Assembly: GCA_001600415.1 (NCBI GenBank)
Contig: BCJX01000004.1
Location: forward strand, 1,821,064-1,885,063
DNA: 64,000 bases
Direction: 5' to 3'
Source: Pascua guehoae
Lineage: Eukaryota; Basidiomycota; Tremellomycetes; Trichosporonales; Trichosporonaceae
The translations under genes and the position numbers were made by a program. A model generated the notes under the pieces. That model saw only the letters and a list, made by a program, of their open reading frames with translations. It did no database searches and was not told where the DNA came from. Below, piece by piece: positions 1 to 11,534 of the stretch. Positions within the stretch are counted from its first letter, which is position 1. Each line of letters opens with the position of its first letter.

Positions 1-369
1 ACCCCGAACCACGCGCTCAGCCTCTGCCAGGAGCCAGCGCACAAACCCGCGCCGTGCGAGCACCTCGGCATGGCTGTCATGTAGTGTATCTCCGAGCGGT
101 GGGAGGCGCGTGGCAGGGAGAACCTTGACCCCGGTACCCAGAGCAATGGGCAGAATGCGCACGGGGGGCGTTGCGTTAGACGAGGCGGTGACGGGTTGAG
201 GGTTCGCGACCTCCACTTTGGTGTCGTTGTCAGGCAGTGTCAGCGAAATGGAGGCCAGTATCGTCCATTCGTTGACACCGTTACTCCGGACGACTGGTTT
301 TCCATGTCGCGGAAGTGCGGTATAGGCCGCCAGCGTAGTGTCGACGACGCGGTCGGCGAGGGCGGCCAT
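1..369 (-). CDS. TAD1: tRNA-specific adenosine deaminase 1, N-terminal part
   Basis: The frame is open from the ATG at 369 down to the left edge, giving 123 codons; the rest of the gene lies outside the window. The N-terminus carries GKPVVRSNGVNEWTILASI, then VRILPIALGTGVKVLP, then DSHAEVLARRGFVRWLLAEA. The H-A-E within HAEVLARRG is the zinc-binding and proton-shuttle motif of the ADAT1/Tad1 adenosine deaminases, and the sequence around it is typical of that family. Tad1 converts adenosine 37 to inosine in eukaryotic tRNA-Ala (family knowledge). The gene is divergent from TAF12, with 282 bp between start codons. No intron is needed in the visible part. Confidence 0.88.
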   Translation of the reverse strand, partial: MAALADRVVDTTLAAYTALPRHGKPVVRSNGVNEWTILASISLTLPDNDTKVEVANPQPVTASSNATPPVRILPIALGTGVKVLPATRLPPLGDTLHDSHAEVLARRGFVRWLLAEAERVVRG

Positions 370-651
370 GTAGATTGCACAAAAGGTCAAAGTTGAAACA
401 AAGTTGTGATTGTGGTCGCGTGGGGTGGTCAGCAAACAAGACAAGACAATACAATAAACGGGCTTGGACGGAAGCAAATTCAAATGGCCCAGAGGGTGCA
501 CCGCGTTGATTGTGGTGTCCATGGTCCATTGCGGCGATCACTCGTCGTCGATGCTCGAACTGGGTTCTTTCATCACCATCAACCTCGCTCCTCGCCACAT
601 CTTGTCTCGTTTTATACCTAACCCCTATCCAGAGACAGCCCACCTCGCGCA
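370..651. promoter_or_regulatory. Shared divergent promoter region of TAD1 and TAF12
   Basis: This 282-bp gap separates the two start codons of divergently transcribed genes, so both promoters must lie here. No clear TATA box was seen. Confidence 0.5.
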
Positions 652-2833
652 ATGTCTCAACCTCCTTCAACGCGGCCCACGCCGGTGGGGTCGCCCGCGC
701 CCCGTCCTCCAGCGCAGACTCTCAACCTCGAAAACATCTACACCAACATACCCATTCTCATCAACCGCGTGCGCAACGGCCAACTCTTGGCCGCGCAGAT
801 TCCTCCTGTCCGTGCCCCCGCCCTCCTCCACACCATACGTCCAAACCCATCCCATAAGATGATGCCTCGTCATCCTCCCTCGCACCTCCCTACTCATCCA
901 TCAACCCATCTGCTGACACGCCGCAGCTCCGCAACCTCATTGCCGGACACGCCAAGGAGATTATCGTCTTCCATGCGCGCCTCGGCCGCCCTAACCCGCT
1001 CCTCAACCTCCCCGACGTGCTCAACCCCACCAAAAAGGTCGGCAACTCGGAGGCTCTCATCAGCGAGTCTGCTTTCCTGCTGTCGGTCTCGCAGGGCCTC
1101 AACCAGGCGCGCACCATCAAGCCTGAGCCGGCCTTGATCGCAGCCATGGCTGCCAAGCAGCAGGCGGCTCGGGCGCAGCAGCAGGCACAGCAGCAGGCGC
1201 AAGTACGACCACCTACACCTGGATCAGCGAGCCCTGCCGCGCGAAGTCCGGCGGTGGCGAGTCCCAGGCCGGTCAACCCTGGGACACCGACGGCTGCAGC
1301 TGGACCGTCGACCCAGCAGCTGGCAGGAGCGCCACCCGGCGCCATGAGCATGCACCAAATGCGCGAGCTCCTCGGTCTAGTCCCCGAGCTGCGCAACGCC
1401 AAGCTCGAGGCCGTAAGTGCTGCGCAACCTCCTTTTCGCTGACGATTGCAGGATCCTGCACTCAAGGCACGGTTTATTGCGACATACGCATGGGTTCAGA
1501 AGAAGAACGCCGAGATGGCAGCAAAGAAGCAGGCCGGCGCAGCCTCGCCTGCGGTACGCTCTCCCGCAGGGGTGCCGAGCCCCCGCCCGGTAGCGAGTCC
1601 TGCCGCCACGACTCCGGCTGCGACAACACCTGGGACGAGTGCGGGGTCATCCGGAGCATCCCAGGGAGCCCCAACACCCGTGGCGCCAGCCACTGCGGGT
1701 GCGCCGCCGGTTCGACCTCCAGTTGTTCGACCCTCAGCGGTTCGACCTCCAGCTGTCCGACCGCCAGCTGTTCGACCTCCGGCTGTTCGACCTCCAGCGG
1801 TTCGACCTCCAGCACCCGCCGTTCGACCGCCACCACAGGCACCAGCACCCGCTCCCCACGCTGGGAATGCGCCTCCTCGCCCCCCTCCTGCACCTGCACC
1901 TGCACCTGCGCCTGCTGCCAACCTGACACCCGCGCCTGCTGCCAATATGACACCCGCGCCTGCTGCCAATATGACACCAGCGCCTGCGCCAGCACCTACG
2001 CCAGCGCCCAATCCTACACCTGCGCCTGCTCCAGCTGCTTTAAGTGCACCCGGTCCTCAAACTACTCCAGGTGCGCCTGGCGACCGTGGCCCTGCAAATG
2101 TTGCAGGCGCTCAACCATCCACTCCCACAACTCCAGCGATGGCTGCTCAACCCGCGCCCAGCGGCCCCCCTCCGGCTGCACTGGCTCCCACACCGGTTGT
2201 TGCACCAGTCCCCACACCGGCGGTAGCACCTGCTAACGCACCGCCTGCAGCTCCAGCGCAGGCCCAGGTGCAACCTCCAGCTACCACCACCGCTGCTGCT
2301 CCTGCAGCTACACCAGCCTCCGCCCCCGCCTCTGCTCCCACGTCCGGCCCCGCGACACCAGCAACACCTGCAGCCACTCCTGCGCCGACCCCCGCTCCCC
2401 CACCTCCGCAACGCGCGCCAACCCCTCCCCCACCACCTCCTCCCCCGCCCCCACCGCCCCCGCCCGAGCCTGAACCGATCCGGCGCAAGCGTAAGCTGCG
2501 CGAGTATGCTCAAGAGCAGGCACCTGATCTTGCCCTCGAGTTAGGTCTTGATGATGTGGGTTTGTTTGCCTGCCAAAGCTAACGCGCCAGGTATTCAGCG
2601 ATGTGCTCGACACGCTCGTCGACAGCGTCATGCGCGACAGCGTGCGCCTCGCGGCACACCGGAACGCGACGCGCGTCGAGCTGCGCGATGTCGCGTTTGT
2701 GCTCGACAACTACCACGACATTGTCGTGCCGGGTTTCAACGCCCCCGTGCCGAAGCGTGTCCACGTCGAGCCTGAGAAGCGTGGACGGCAGGTTGCGCCG
2801 CGCCGGGCGGGCGCGCGGCGTGACGACGAGTAG
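652..2833 (+). CDS. TAF12: TFIID/SAGA subunit TAF12 with long Pro/Ala-rich middle
   Basis: Four exons: 652-807, 927-1412, 1452-2555, 2591-2833 (662 residues). All introns are phase 0; donors are GTCCGT, GTAAGT and GTGGGT, and two introns are only 39 and 35 nt. The C-terminal ~100 residues (RRKRKLREYAQE, DVLDTLVDSVMRDSVRLAAHR, TRVELRDVAFVLD, VVPGF) match the TAF12 histone fold, which pairs with TAF4 in TFIID and with Ada1 in SAGA (family knowledge). An N-terminal helical patch (NLIAGHAKEIIVFHARL, then DPALKARFIATYAWVQKKN) lies upstream. Between them are about 300 residues of Pro/Ala low complexity, with tandem AVRPP units and repeated PAPAANMT. The histone-fold identification is strong; the exact first donor is less certain. 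Confidence 0.85.
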
Positions 2834-3200
2834 GAGACGGGGTGAACGTAGACCAGAAGGACTCTACAAGTTGTATGATATTGCGAGCTGTGATAGCATG
2901 GATAGCATAGAGTATTGCGGGGTTGTTGGACTTTGCCAGCTACTACATAGCTACTCTTGTGCATTTGCTGTTGCGCTATGACTGGGGCGTTTGTTTTCGG
3001 TGCTGCAGGGTGCATGTTGCCGGCGGCATGGTCGTAGCACCACGTGGATTTGATTCCGCTACACGCGTCGCGCCTTCGCACCCTGTGCCATGTGCAAGTC
3101 GAGCACCAGTATGGACGCCACAATGTCATGAGCAGTCATCGTCCATCACCCATCCCCCCATTGTCCCCGATTACCCCCTATCCCCCATCCCATCCACGCC
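2834..3200. other. Intergenic, TAF12 terminator and next promoter
   Basis: 367 bp between two genes on the same strand. The last 60 bp before the ATG at 3201 are C-rich (CCCCATTGTCC, CCCATCC). No gene seen. Confidence 0.4.
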
Positions 3201-5119
3201 ATGCAGGTCGACTACGAGGACGCGCCTGCCGAGACGTCGTTCATGTCTGGGCGCGGAGACGACGAGGAGCCCGAGGACGAGGAGACGGAGCAGATTGAGG
3301 ACCGTGAGTTGTTTACCGCGACGCGTGCGGTGTGGTGGGCGGTGGGAGGCGGGAGATGGCAGTCTCGGTGGATCGGTCGAGTATGCGAGCTCGCCAACAC
3401 TCGCAAGACTCTAATCCCAACACTCCAAAGACTCCCCTCCCCAACCATTCCCCCCCTACGTCCCCCCCCCCCCCCCCCCGCCCCCAACACACCTCGTTGA
3501 CGCCTAACACGCAGGCCCCAAGAAGCGGCGCCCGACGAAATCGCGCCAGTCGCTCGCCGAAAAGGCCGTGGGCACGACGCTCTTTCCGCTCGCGCGCGTC
3601 AAGCGCATCATCAAGAGCGACAAGGACCTGGACATGATGAGCTCGGAGGCGACGTTTCTCATTGCCGTCGCGACAGAGTACTTTATCAAGCACTTTATGG
3701 AGGAGGGATACACAAAGGCGCGCCTCGAGCAGCGCCGCATTGTAAACTACCGCGACATGGCCAATGTCGTGTCGCGTTCGGACGAGTTTGACTTTTTGCG
3801 CGGTGAGTCGTGGTGGTGCTTGTGCTGTGCTTGTGCTGTGCTTGTATGGGAATGGGAGGGATGGTTTGGGGTGGGACTGGGGTGGACAATGTTGGGGCGT
3901 GGGTATGCGACTGCCTGCGTCGTCGGATGCTCGCATTGCGCGTGGCACCACTGCGTTGCTGTGGCAGCAGCTTGGGCAGACTGCGAGTCGGCTCAGCCTG
4001 TGGCTCAGCCCGTGGCTCAGCCTGTGGCTCAGCCCGTGGCTCAGCCTGTGGCTCAGCCCGTGGCTCAGCCTGTGGCTCAGCCCGTGGCTCTTGTCGCAGT
4101 TGCTCCAGCTCGCCTGCACCCAGTGCACAACAGCGCACTCGCCCCAACACCACCCAGCCCACTTCCAACCGCGGCAAGGATGTAAATCAACGTATCAGAA
4201 TCGCTCAGACAGCTCCAGAGTGGAGCGAGGACGCCCAATCTTCTCACTGAGCCGCAACCTCCCAAACACAATCACACAACCCCCCCCCCCCCCCCCCTCC
4301 CCCACCCAACTGACCCGGCTGACACCAGACGTGGTCCCGCTCCCGATCCCGCTCTCCGAAGCGCTCGAGCTCCGCAAAGCCAAAGTCGCCGCCGACGAGG
4401 CGCCAAGCGACGACGACAGCGTGCGCCAGAGCGCCGACGACGACGACGACGACGACGAAGACGAGCACGAAAATGAACACGAGCAAGACGCGGAAAACAC
4501 CTCGCGCCCACGCTCGGGGTCCCGCTCGGCCTCGGCATCGGCCTCGGGATCACGCGCCGTCCACCTCCCAGGACTCGCCGACAGCCTGCCCCCGCTCGAA
4601 CGCAGTACCAACCCGGCCTTTCCCAATGCCATTGTCAAGCGCCCGCCCAACACGCACCCACGGGGACCCGTCGAGCGCCCAAAGAAGGAGGAGAAGAAGG
4701 AGGAGCGGCCGCCGGCGACGCCAAAGTTGACGGGCAAGAATGCGCCCGTGAGTGGTCGTGGATGGTGCGGCGCTGCTGTGTACTCGAGTCATCCCGTTGT
4801 GCGAGGGCCGGCTGCGCAGACTGGTGGACCCGACGGTCTCTGCTCCATTTGGTTCATTGGGCAACGTGGATCCAGCCAGACTGGACGTTTTGTCTTCGTC
4901 TAGTGTCTAGGGTTGTGGCACTGCCAGCCCGACAGCAAAACTCCACGAGACGAGACACGTGCAACCTGAACCTCTCCCTCACTGGCCCCCCCTTCCCCTC
5001 CACCCACACCCACAAGTCGCCGCTGACCCCAGTCCACACCACACAGCCTCACGACGCGCCGGTCGGCACGCCGCTCGCAGGGCCAGGCGCAGCAGGAGCC
5101 CATGCAGGTCGACGAGTAG
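3201..5119 (+). CDS. CBF/NF-Y-type histone-fold protein (DPB3 / CHRAC1 / POLE4 class)
   Basis: Four exons: 3201-3303, 3515-3802, 4329-4747, 5033-5119 (298 residues). An acidic N-terminus is followed by a basic patch (PKKRRPTK) and a histone fold at about residues 57-129: LFPLARVKRIIKSDKDLDM, SSEATFLIAVATEYFIKHF, NYRDMANVV, DEFDFL. This is the CHRAC1/POLE4/Dpb3 type, a partner of a Dpb4/POLE3 subunit in DNA polymerase epsilon or a chromatin remodeller (family knowledge). A long acidic D/E run and a basic PKKEEKKEE segment follow. The C-terminus ends in MQVDE, reached with acceptor 5031-5032; the alternative acceptor at 5045-5046 gives a less likely tail. Introns are long for this window (211, 526 and 285 nt). 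Confidence 0.75.
3991..4089 (+). repeat. Intronic 24-bp tandem repeat
   Basis: Eight consecutive 12-bp units strictly alternate between GCTCAGCCTGTG and GCTCAGCCCGTG, i.e. a 24-bp unit four times over. The array lies in the 526-nt second intron of the histone-fold gene. Read in the frame of exon 2 it stays open and encodes repeated AQPV. Confidence 0.95.
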
Positions 5120-5717
5120 TGCCATGTGTAATGTATTGTGTATACGTAGTGAATCGGGCATGGTGGTGAGGTGGTGGGCTGTGGGGTGTGGTCGTGAAGT
5201 TGTATGGTGTTGTGTGTGGTTGTGGTGGCGGTGGTGAGGTGGTATGGTGGTGTAGTGGCCGGGTGTGGTTGTCGGGTGTTTGGGTTTTCGTGTATGCGGT
5301 TGTGAGGCTGGTCAGCTCGTTATGAAGCCAAGCCCGTGATTGTGGGCCATACGTACTTGCCATATGTGCGTGCCGCATTGCCATACGTGCTTACCATGCG
5401 TGCTCAGCATAAGTGCGTACCTATGAGCTGCTGGCGTGGTTGAGTGCAATGTAACGCGGGCGCCACTGCCCGATGCCCGAGTCTTCAACGAATGCAACGA
5501 CGCAGAGTCTGCTCAATGACACCAGGGGCTGTTGGATCCACCATGCAGCACGTCGCCGCTCGCGGGTTGCGGGTTCTCAAGGTCCAATACATCAAAACTA
5601 CGTAAAGATCTACGTAAGGAATCTACCGACTGCCAACTGCCAACTGCCTCACTACCTCACTGCCTACTGAGCCGACCGGCCCAGCTCATGCTCCCATGCT
5701 CCCATGCTCGTGCTGCG
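5120..5717. other. Intergenic between convergent genes, low complexity
   Basis: A GT/GGT-rich stretch occupies about 5160-5290. At about 5348-5425 there are several imperfect copies of CCATACGTGCTT. Short tandem CTGCCAA and CCCATGCT repeats precede the 3' end of the next gene. No gene seen. Confidence 0.5.
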
Positions 5718-8700
5718 CTACATGCTAGCCTCGTCCTTGCGCTCACAGATCCTGCACGCACACGAGGGGTCTCCGCGCCTGTGCCCGGCCAGGTTCTCAA
5801 GCGTCTCCTGGATCCGCGCCGCCTCTTCGTCGAATGCGACGCGGTCCTCGAGCGTGTCGGTGATAGAGCCGTGGCCGAGATCCGTCGCGACTTCCTCGGT
5901 ATAGTCGAGCTCGGGTGCGGGCGCCGGTGGTGATGTGCGCGGTGGCGAGGTGCGGCTTGCGGCCCCTGGTGCTGGGCCTGGGCTGGGCGCGGGGCTCGGG
6001 GTGGCGCGGGGGACGCTGATGCTGCCGCGCGAGGGGGTTGCGCTGGCGTCGCTCCCGCGGTGGCTCCCCGGGCGCGGGGTGGCGGCGTCGACGGTACCCT
6101 CGCTCGCGACCATGGACACGCGCTCGGCGGCGCCCTGGACATGCACGGCGTGCGCGACCGTGCGGACCGTCACGTCGTCGGCGGATGTGCTCGTGCGGTC
6201 CGGGTGGGGACGCGCGTAGGCTGGTTGCGGGGCCGCGAGGTGTGCGGCGTTTGCGACGGCAGCGAGGTCGACGGGCTCGCCAGCCTTGGTGCCCTGTTCG
6301 GGGTTGGGGCGCGGCGTCGATGGCGAGCGAATGGGGTTGGTGATCAGGTCGTAATTGTAGTCGTATGCGGCTTGGAGGTGGACGTCAATGTCGTTCTGGT
6401 GTTCGGCGTCGCGCTCGCCCACGGCCTCGTCGGTGGCAACGTCAAAGCCCGCCGACGAGTCGGAGCTAAACGACGGCCCCGGTTTGTGGGACGGGACCCA
6501 GTCGTGCGAGTCGTGCGAGGCGCGGCTGCTGAGCTCGTCGGGCAGGCGCGGGAGGTCGCGCTCGCGGATCTCGATCGGGATTGGCGGACCAGCCCATACC
6601 CCGCCAAGGGGCGGGAGGTCGCTGAGGGGGGAGAGCGCGTCGGTGGGGTGTTTGAGGTGCGCCTTTGATGCAGTTCGGGACGGAGCGAGGCGCGGGCGCG
6701 AGTTGTTGCGCGTGCCTGTGCGCCCCGGCGTCGGCATCGTCCGCCCCTTGCGGCGCGGTTCGTCGTCCGACTCTGAATCGGTATAGGTCGAAAAGTCGAG
6801 GCCCATGGAGCCGATGCCCAGCGTCGTGTCGAGAGCCGGGAGCTCGATGCGCGGCGATGTCGGCGACACGATCGAGCCCGACGACTTGGACTCGCGGATC
6901 GCGTCATAGTTTGCCAACCGTGCCATGTCGAGGCGGGGTGCAGACGCGCTCCCGCCCAAGCGGCCGGTGGAGACACGACCGGGGCCAAACGCTGGTGGGT
7001 AGGCTGGGAACGCGGGCGAGCGCGGAGGCGAGCCGGACGGTGTGAGTGCCGACACGCCAGAGGGTGTGAGTGCTGGTGACAGCGCGGCAGCAAAGCTTGG
7101 CGACTGGGCTGAAAACGTCGACGCAAACGTCGGCGAGAGGGGGTCGGAGAGTCGGTCCAGCATGCGCGGCTGCAGCTTGCCCTCGTCAGTGTCCGGGACC
7201 GACCGCGCCCGGGAGGGCGCATGTTCACGCGCGTGCGAATCGGCAGCGACGACCGGCGCATGCTGGGACTCGACAACGGGGGTGTGGTTGAGCACTGCGC
7301 CGGTGGGGGAGGGTTCGACTACCGTGTCGGCCTCGGATCGCACCGCGGCCTCAATCTCGGCAGAATTGCCACGGACACCGTTTTCGCTGTCGGGCTTGAC
7401 GTGAGGGTCGTTGATGCCCGCACTGCTTGTCTCGGTGGGCGACGCGCCCGGGGACGCGATAATGGCCTGGTTCACGTCGCCAAGCACAGTCTCGAGGTGC
7501 TCGCTCGACTCGAGCATCTCTTTCGCCTCGGCCTTTTCGAGGCGCGGCTCAAATTGCGGCTGTGGGCTCCGGCTCGTGGACCGCTGCGGCATGGCGCGGG
7601 GGCCAAAGCTCCCATCGCGCCGGCGGACGCGGGGCGACTCCATCGAGCGTGGTGTCGCGGGCGGGTGTTGTGGGGTCGAGGGCTGGTGCTGTGGCGTTGA
7701 CGGCGGGTGTTTTGGCGTCGACGGCTGAGGAGGCGACGTCTGCGGCGGTGGACTCTGGGGCTTGTCCTGAAGCCTTGCGGGCGTGACCGTTTCTGTGCTG
7801 GGGAACATGGCGGTGGGAGACTCTTCTTTGCTCTTGACACTGGATCCTCCCGTGCCGGGGTGGGCTTCGTCGGGGCTCGACGCGCTTCCTTTGCGGGGTG
7901 GGGCAGAATAACCTGCAGAGTAGCCCGAGGTGCTTCCTTGTGCGACGTTGCCAGAGTGCCCCGACGCGCTTCCCTGCTGGAGCTGTCCAGAGTGTCCCGA
8001 GGTGCTGCCTAGGTGGACTGGGACTGAGTGGCCAGAGTGGACACCCGACGACGATGGCACGCCCGACAGGAGTGGCGCCTCAATCTCGATACGGGGCGAC
8101 CCGCCCCTTTGCTGGGGGACAGCGATGTGCAGGATGGAGGGAGACGTCGAGCCATCCGCCGCTCGTCCGTGGCGCGTCGACGCGACATAGTCGCGCATGT
8201 ACTCGCGGTCGGCCTGAGGCGAATCGACGCCGGGCGTGCCCGACCCGTCGCCCATGCGGCTCACTGCACTCTCATAGTTGCTTTCTGGCGGGCCCTCTGT
8301 GGATGCTAACCGGGGGGAATCGAGGTCGAGATCGCGTTCGCGCCTGGAAAACGCGTACACGTCGCGTCCGTCTTTGCCCTCGAGGCGGGACATGGCGTGG
8401 GCAAGCGACGGGCTCGCGTGGCCGTGGCCGGCGTACCCTCTGCCCTCGAGGCGCTGGATCGTGCGCAGATCGTAACTCCCGCGGGGCGAGTCGACGCGCG
8501 ACTCGAGCCGCCCCTCGTGCGTGCTCGGCCGGTTAGATGCGCGCGAGTCGGTCAGGTCTCGGCGCGTATACGCCAGGCGCTCGCTTTCGATCGTCTCGAC
8601 GGGGTCGGGGTCGACGCGGGACAGGCGCGACTCGATACGCTCAATGGTCTCGAGTGGGTCCAGCCCTGCCTCGAGCCACGATTGTAGACTCGCGGTCCGA

Positions 8701-11534
8701 GACCGGTCGCGCGTACGCGATTCGGACTCGAACCGCTCAATTCGTTCCAACCGCGCCTCAGTGTCCATGCGCGCCAGGAGAGATCGGATCTCCACCACAT
8801 CCTTTTCGAGCTCGTCGACGCGTGCGCGGAGGCGTTCCTCTTCCTCGCGCCGTGCGCCAAACCGGAACGCATTCGCGACCTTGCCCAGCGGCGAGGTCGC
8901 AGACTTGTTCGTCCCTGGTGGCGCAAGTGGCGAGCTACGCTTGGCAGCCTTTTCGGCACGCTGCGCAGCCTGTGTCCGGAGTCGCGCCTCGCGCTCCTCC
9001 TTTTCTCGCGCCTTGCGTTTTTCCACCTCGGAGCGCAGGCGCGCCACCTCGGCCTGGACGCGGCCCTCGAGACGTGCTTGCAACGCGAGCAGGTCGGAGC
9101 CTGGAAATTAGCTCTGGTTTGGGATACGATGGGCAAGAAGATACTCACGCGTTGGCCGTCGAGTAGAGTCAAACTTGACACTCCCATTGGGCTCGGGGGC
9201 ATTCTCGTCAACGCTGACCTGCCGTCGCTGCTTGCGGCGCTCCTTGGTATCCTCTGCAGGCGCGGGTACCGAAGAAGAGGCGGCGGCGGCAGCAGTAGTC
9301 GGGCTGGCGTCCTTGTCTTCTTCGAAAGGAAGCTCGGGGACGAGTTCTGGGTCTACAATGATATGGGTGGTAGACTGGGGTGGCGTCGCGAGTGCGTTGG
9401 CTCCCGACCGCCCGACGCAGTTGTTTGGGAGACTCATGCGTGGTGATCGGGGTGATTTGGGGTCTGAGCTATTTGATTGGGAAGGAAGGAAGGCGTCGGT
9501 GAGAGCGGCAGCACGGCCGAGGAGGCGCTGTGGTACTGGTTTACGGCGGGCTCCCATCCCCTTGGGGGGGCTGGCGCCGTTGGCGCCGTTCTCGACGGGA
9601 CCGTTGGCGGTGGGTCCGTTAGTGGTTCCGTTTGCAGTGGTGGTGTGGCCATTGGATTGCGGGAACGACTGCGAACCGGCCGGAGCAGTCAACGGGCCAG
9701 TGACCACGCGCCCACCAGCGGTCGTGTTGACGCGCAGACCTGGGTCACCGGAGCCATTGGCGTGTGTCGTCTCGTCGTCGCTCGCCGTCATGGGCAAGGA
9801 CGGGAGCGACTTGTCGCACAGAGCGGCAAGGAACTCGCGGCTCTCGGTGCCGCTCACGCCGCTCTCGGCGATCGCGCCGGCGCTCGTGGTGAGCCAGCTC
9901 TTGACACGCATCGAGCTCTCTGCGTTCTTCTCGCTGCCCCCGCTGCGTGCCTTGTTGCGCTCCTTTTGCCGCCTTCGCTCCCGCCGGTACTCTGGGTCTT
10001 GGTACTTGCGCCGCTGTTCGGCTCGCCGTGCGCGTTCACGTTCGCGGTCGCGTTCCCACCGCGCACCTGGTGATACTGCTATTGTTAGATACAGCTTTGC
10101 TGGTTGGACCAAGTATGGTGGCCTGCAATGGGCAACTGGAGCAATGTGGAGAGAACAATGGGGCAGATGGTAGATCGAGTGTGTGTCCTATAACAGATCT
10201 CACACATGCGACGGCCAGCGGCAAAACGCCACACGCCACATTCCACCCCAGATGCGGTCCACATGCACAGGTCACTTGTTGCCGACCACACCGGACGTCA
10301 CACACTCACAATCGTCCTCGGGACTAAGGTTCGAATCATCCAGACTCGACGCGGTGAGTTGGAGGCCACGGCCAAACGTGCCGAGTGAGGTCACACTGTC
10401 CGAGTGCGCCTTGACGAGGGGGTTTCGCACCGGGTGGCGGGATGATGGGCCGGCTTGGCCGGCGGTCGGAGGGGCCGTTGTGGGGTTGTCGGTGGCGGCC
10501 GTTGTCCCCAAAGGCGGTGCACCTTCGGCAGCACCTCCAGCTGCGACGTTTGCGAGGAGCTTGTTGGGGTGCTCTGTGCGGTCGAGGTGGGGCATGTCCT
10601 CGAGATGAGGCGGTGCTGAGCGGCGCGCACGCCGCGCGCGTTCAGACGAGAGGTACGACTTGCCAGAGTCACGCGACTTGCGTGGCGGCGAGAAGTCGGT
10701 GGCGACATTGGGGTTGGGGTTGGGAGGGTTGGGGTTGGGATTGGAGGTTGGGGTGCCTTTGATGGCATGCTCGGTGGTGCCGTCCATGGCCGTGCCGTTC
10801 ACGGGGGAGCGCTCTTCCTCGGAGCCGTTACGGCGCTGGGGTTCGGGGTCGTCGACAGCCCCACCGTTACGGTAGTACTCTGATCCGTTGCGGCGGTGGC
10901 CGTCGCCACGCGCGTGCGACGGCGCACCATCTGCGCCACTACCCCTCTCTCTCCTCTCCTTCTTCCTGAGCTCTTCCTTGGTTCTCGAGCGCGTCTTTGT
11001 CCTCGACTTAATCTTGTTCAATGCGCGCCGTCGGACCTCTTCCGGGGACTGGGGAGGACTTTGGGTTTGGGCCTGAGATTGTTGGTGGCGGGTAGGTGTT
11101 TCGGGCTCGTCTGGCTCGTCTGGACCTATGTGGATGGCGTCCAGAGGCACGTCGATGATGTCTGGACGGTCTCGGGGTGCCATCTCTACGGGCGACTCGA
11201 CCACGGACAACAGGTCATTTGCCCGCTCTGCGCGTTGAATCTGCAGTGCCCGCTTGGCTTGTCGAGCTTGCTCGGCCTGCTCAGCCTGCTGGGCTTGCTG
11301 CTGGGCCTGCTGGGCCTGCTGGGCCTGCTGCTCGGCCTCTTGTTGCTGACGCGCGGCGGCTTCCTCGCGCTGTGCCTCCTCCATGTCGGCGCGATGGAGG
11401 GCAATGATGAGCGCCGCCGAGGCCGGGTCCATGTCGCCATGGAACAATGGTGGGGCGTCTGGCGGCGCCGAGTGGGAGGAAGGGGAAGCGTGGGCGGCCA
11501 TAGTGGGCAAACTGTCGATGAGTTCAGTCAGCAT
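5718..11534 (-). CDS. Large low-complexity coiled-coil protein, function unknown
   Basis: Three exons on the minus strand: 11534-10310, 10075-9149, 9100-5718 (1,844 residues), joined by phase-1 introns of 234 and 48 nt with GTGAGT donors. The N-terminal third has a Gln/Ala/Glu coiled coil (AQREEAAARQQQEAEQQAQQ) and basic KSRTKTRSRTKEELRKKERR. Exon 2 opens with RERERARRAEQRRKYQDPEY. Exon 3 opens with a second charged coiled coil (VARLRSEVEKRKAREKEE; RLRARVDELEKDVVEIRSLL) followed by a long Ser/Pro-rich tail. It ends in a small Cys cluster, PSCACRICERKDEASM. I recognise no family. The start at 11534 is the first in-frame Met before the coiled coil. An ATG-containing exon at 12296-12280 followed by GTGAGT could be a 5' leader exon, but I could not splice it in frame. 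Confidence 0.6.

Noticed and set aside
4263..4300. C/G homopolymer runs here and near 3465, 12757, 13239, 28724, 39652 and 51787 as functional elements
   Set aside because: They lie in introns or spacers and look like ordinary slippage tracts; lengths may also be assembly-dependent.
10325..10340. GGTTCGAATC, resembling a tRNA B box
   Set aside because: It lies inside exon 1 of the large minus-strand gene and has no A box or cloverleaf around it. No tRNA gene could be folded anywhere in the window.
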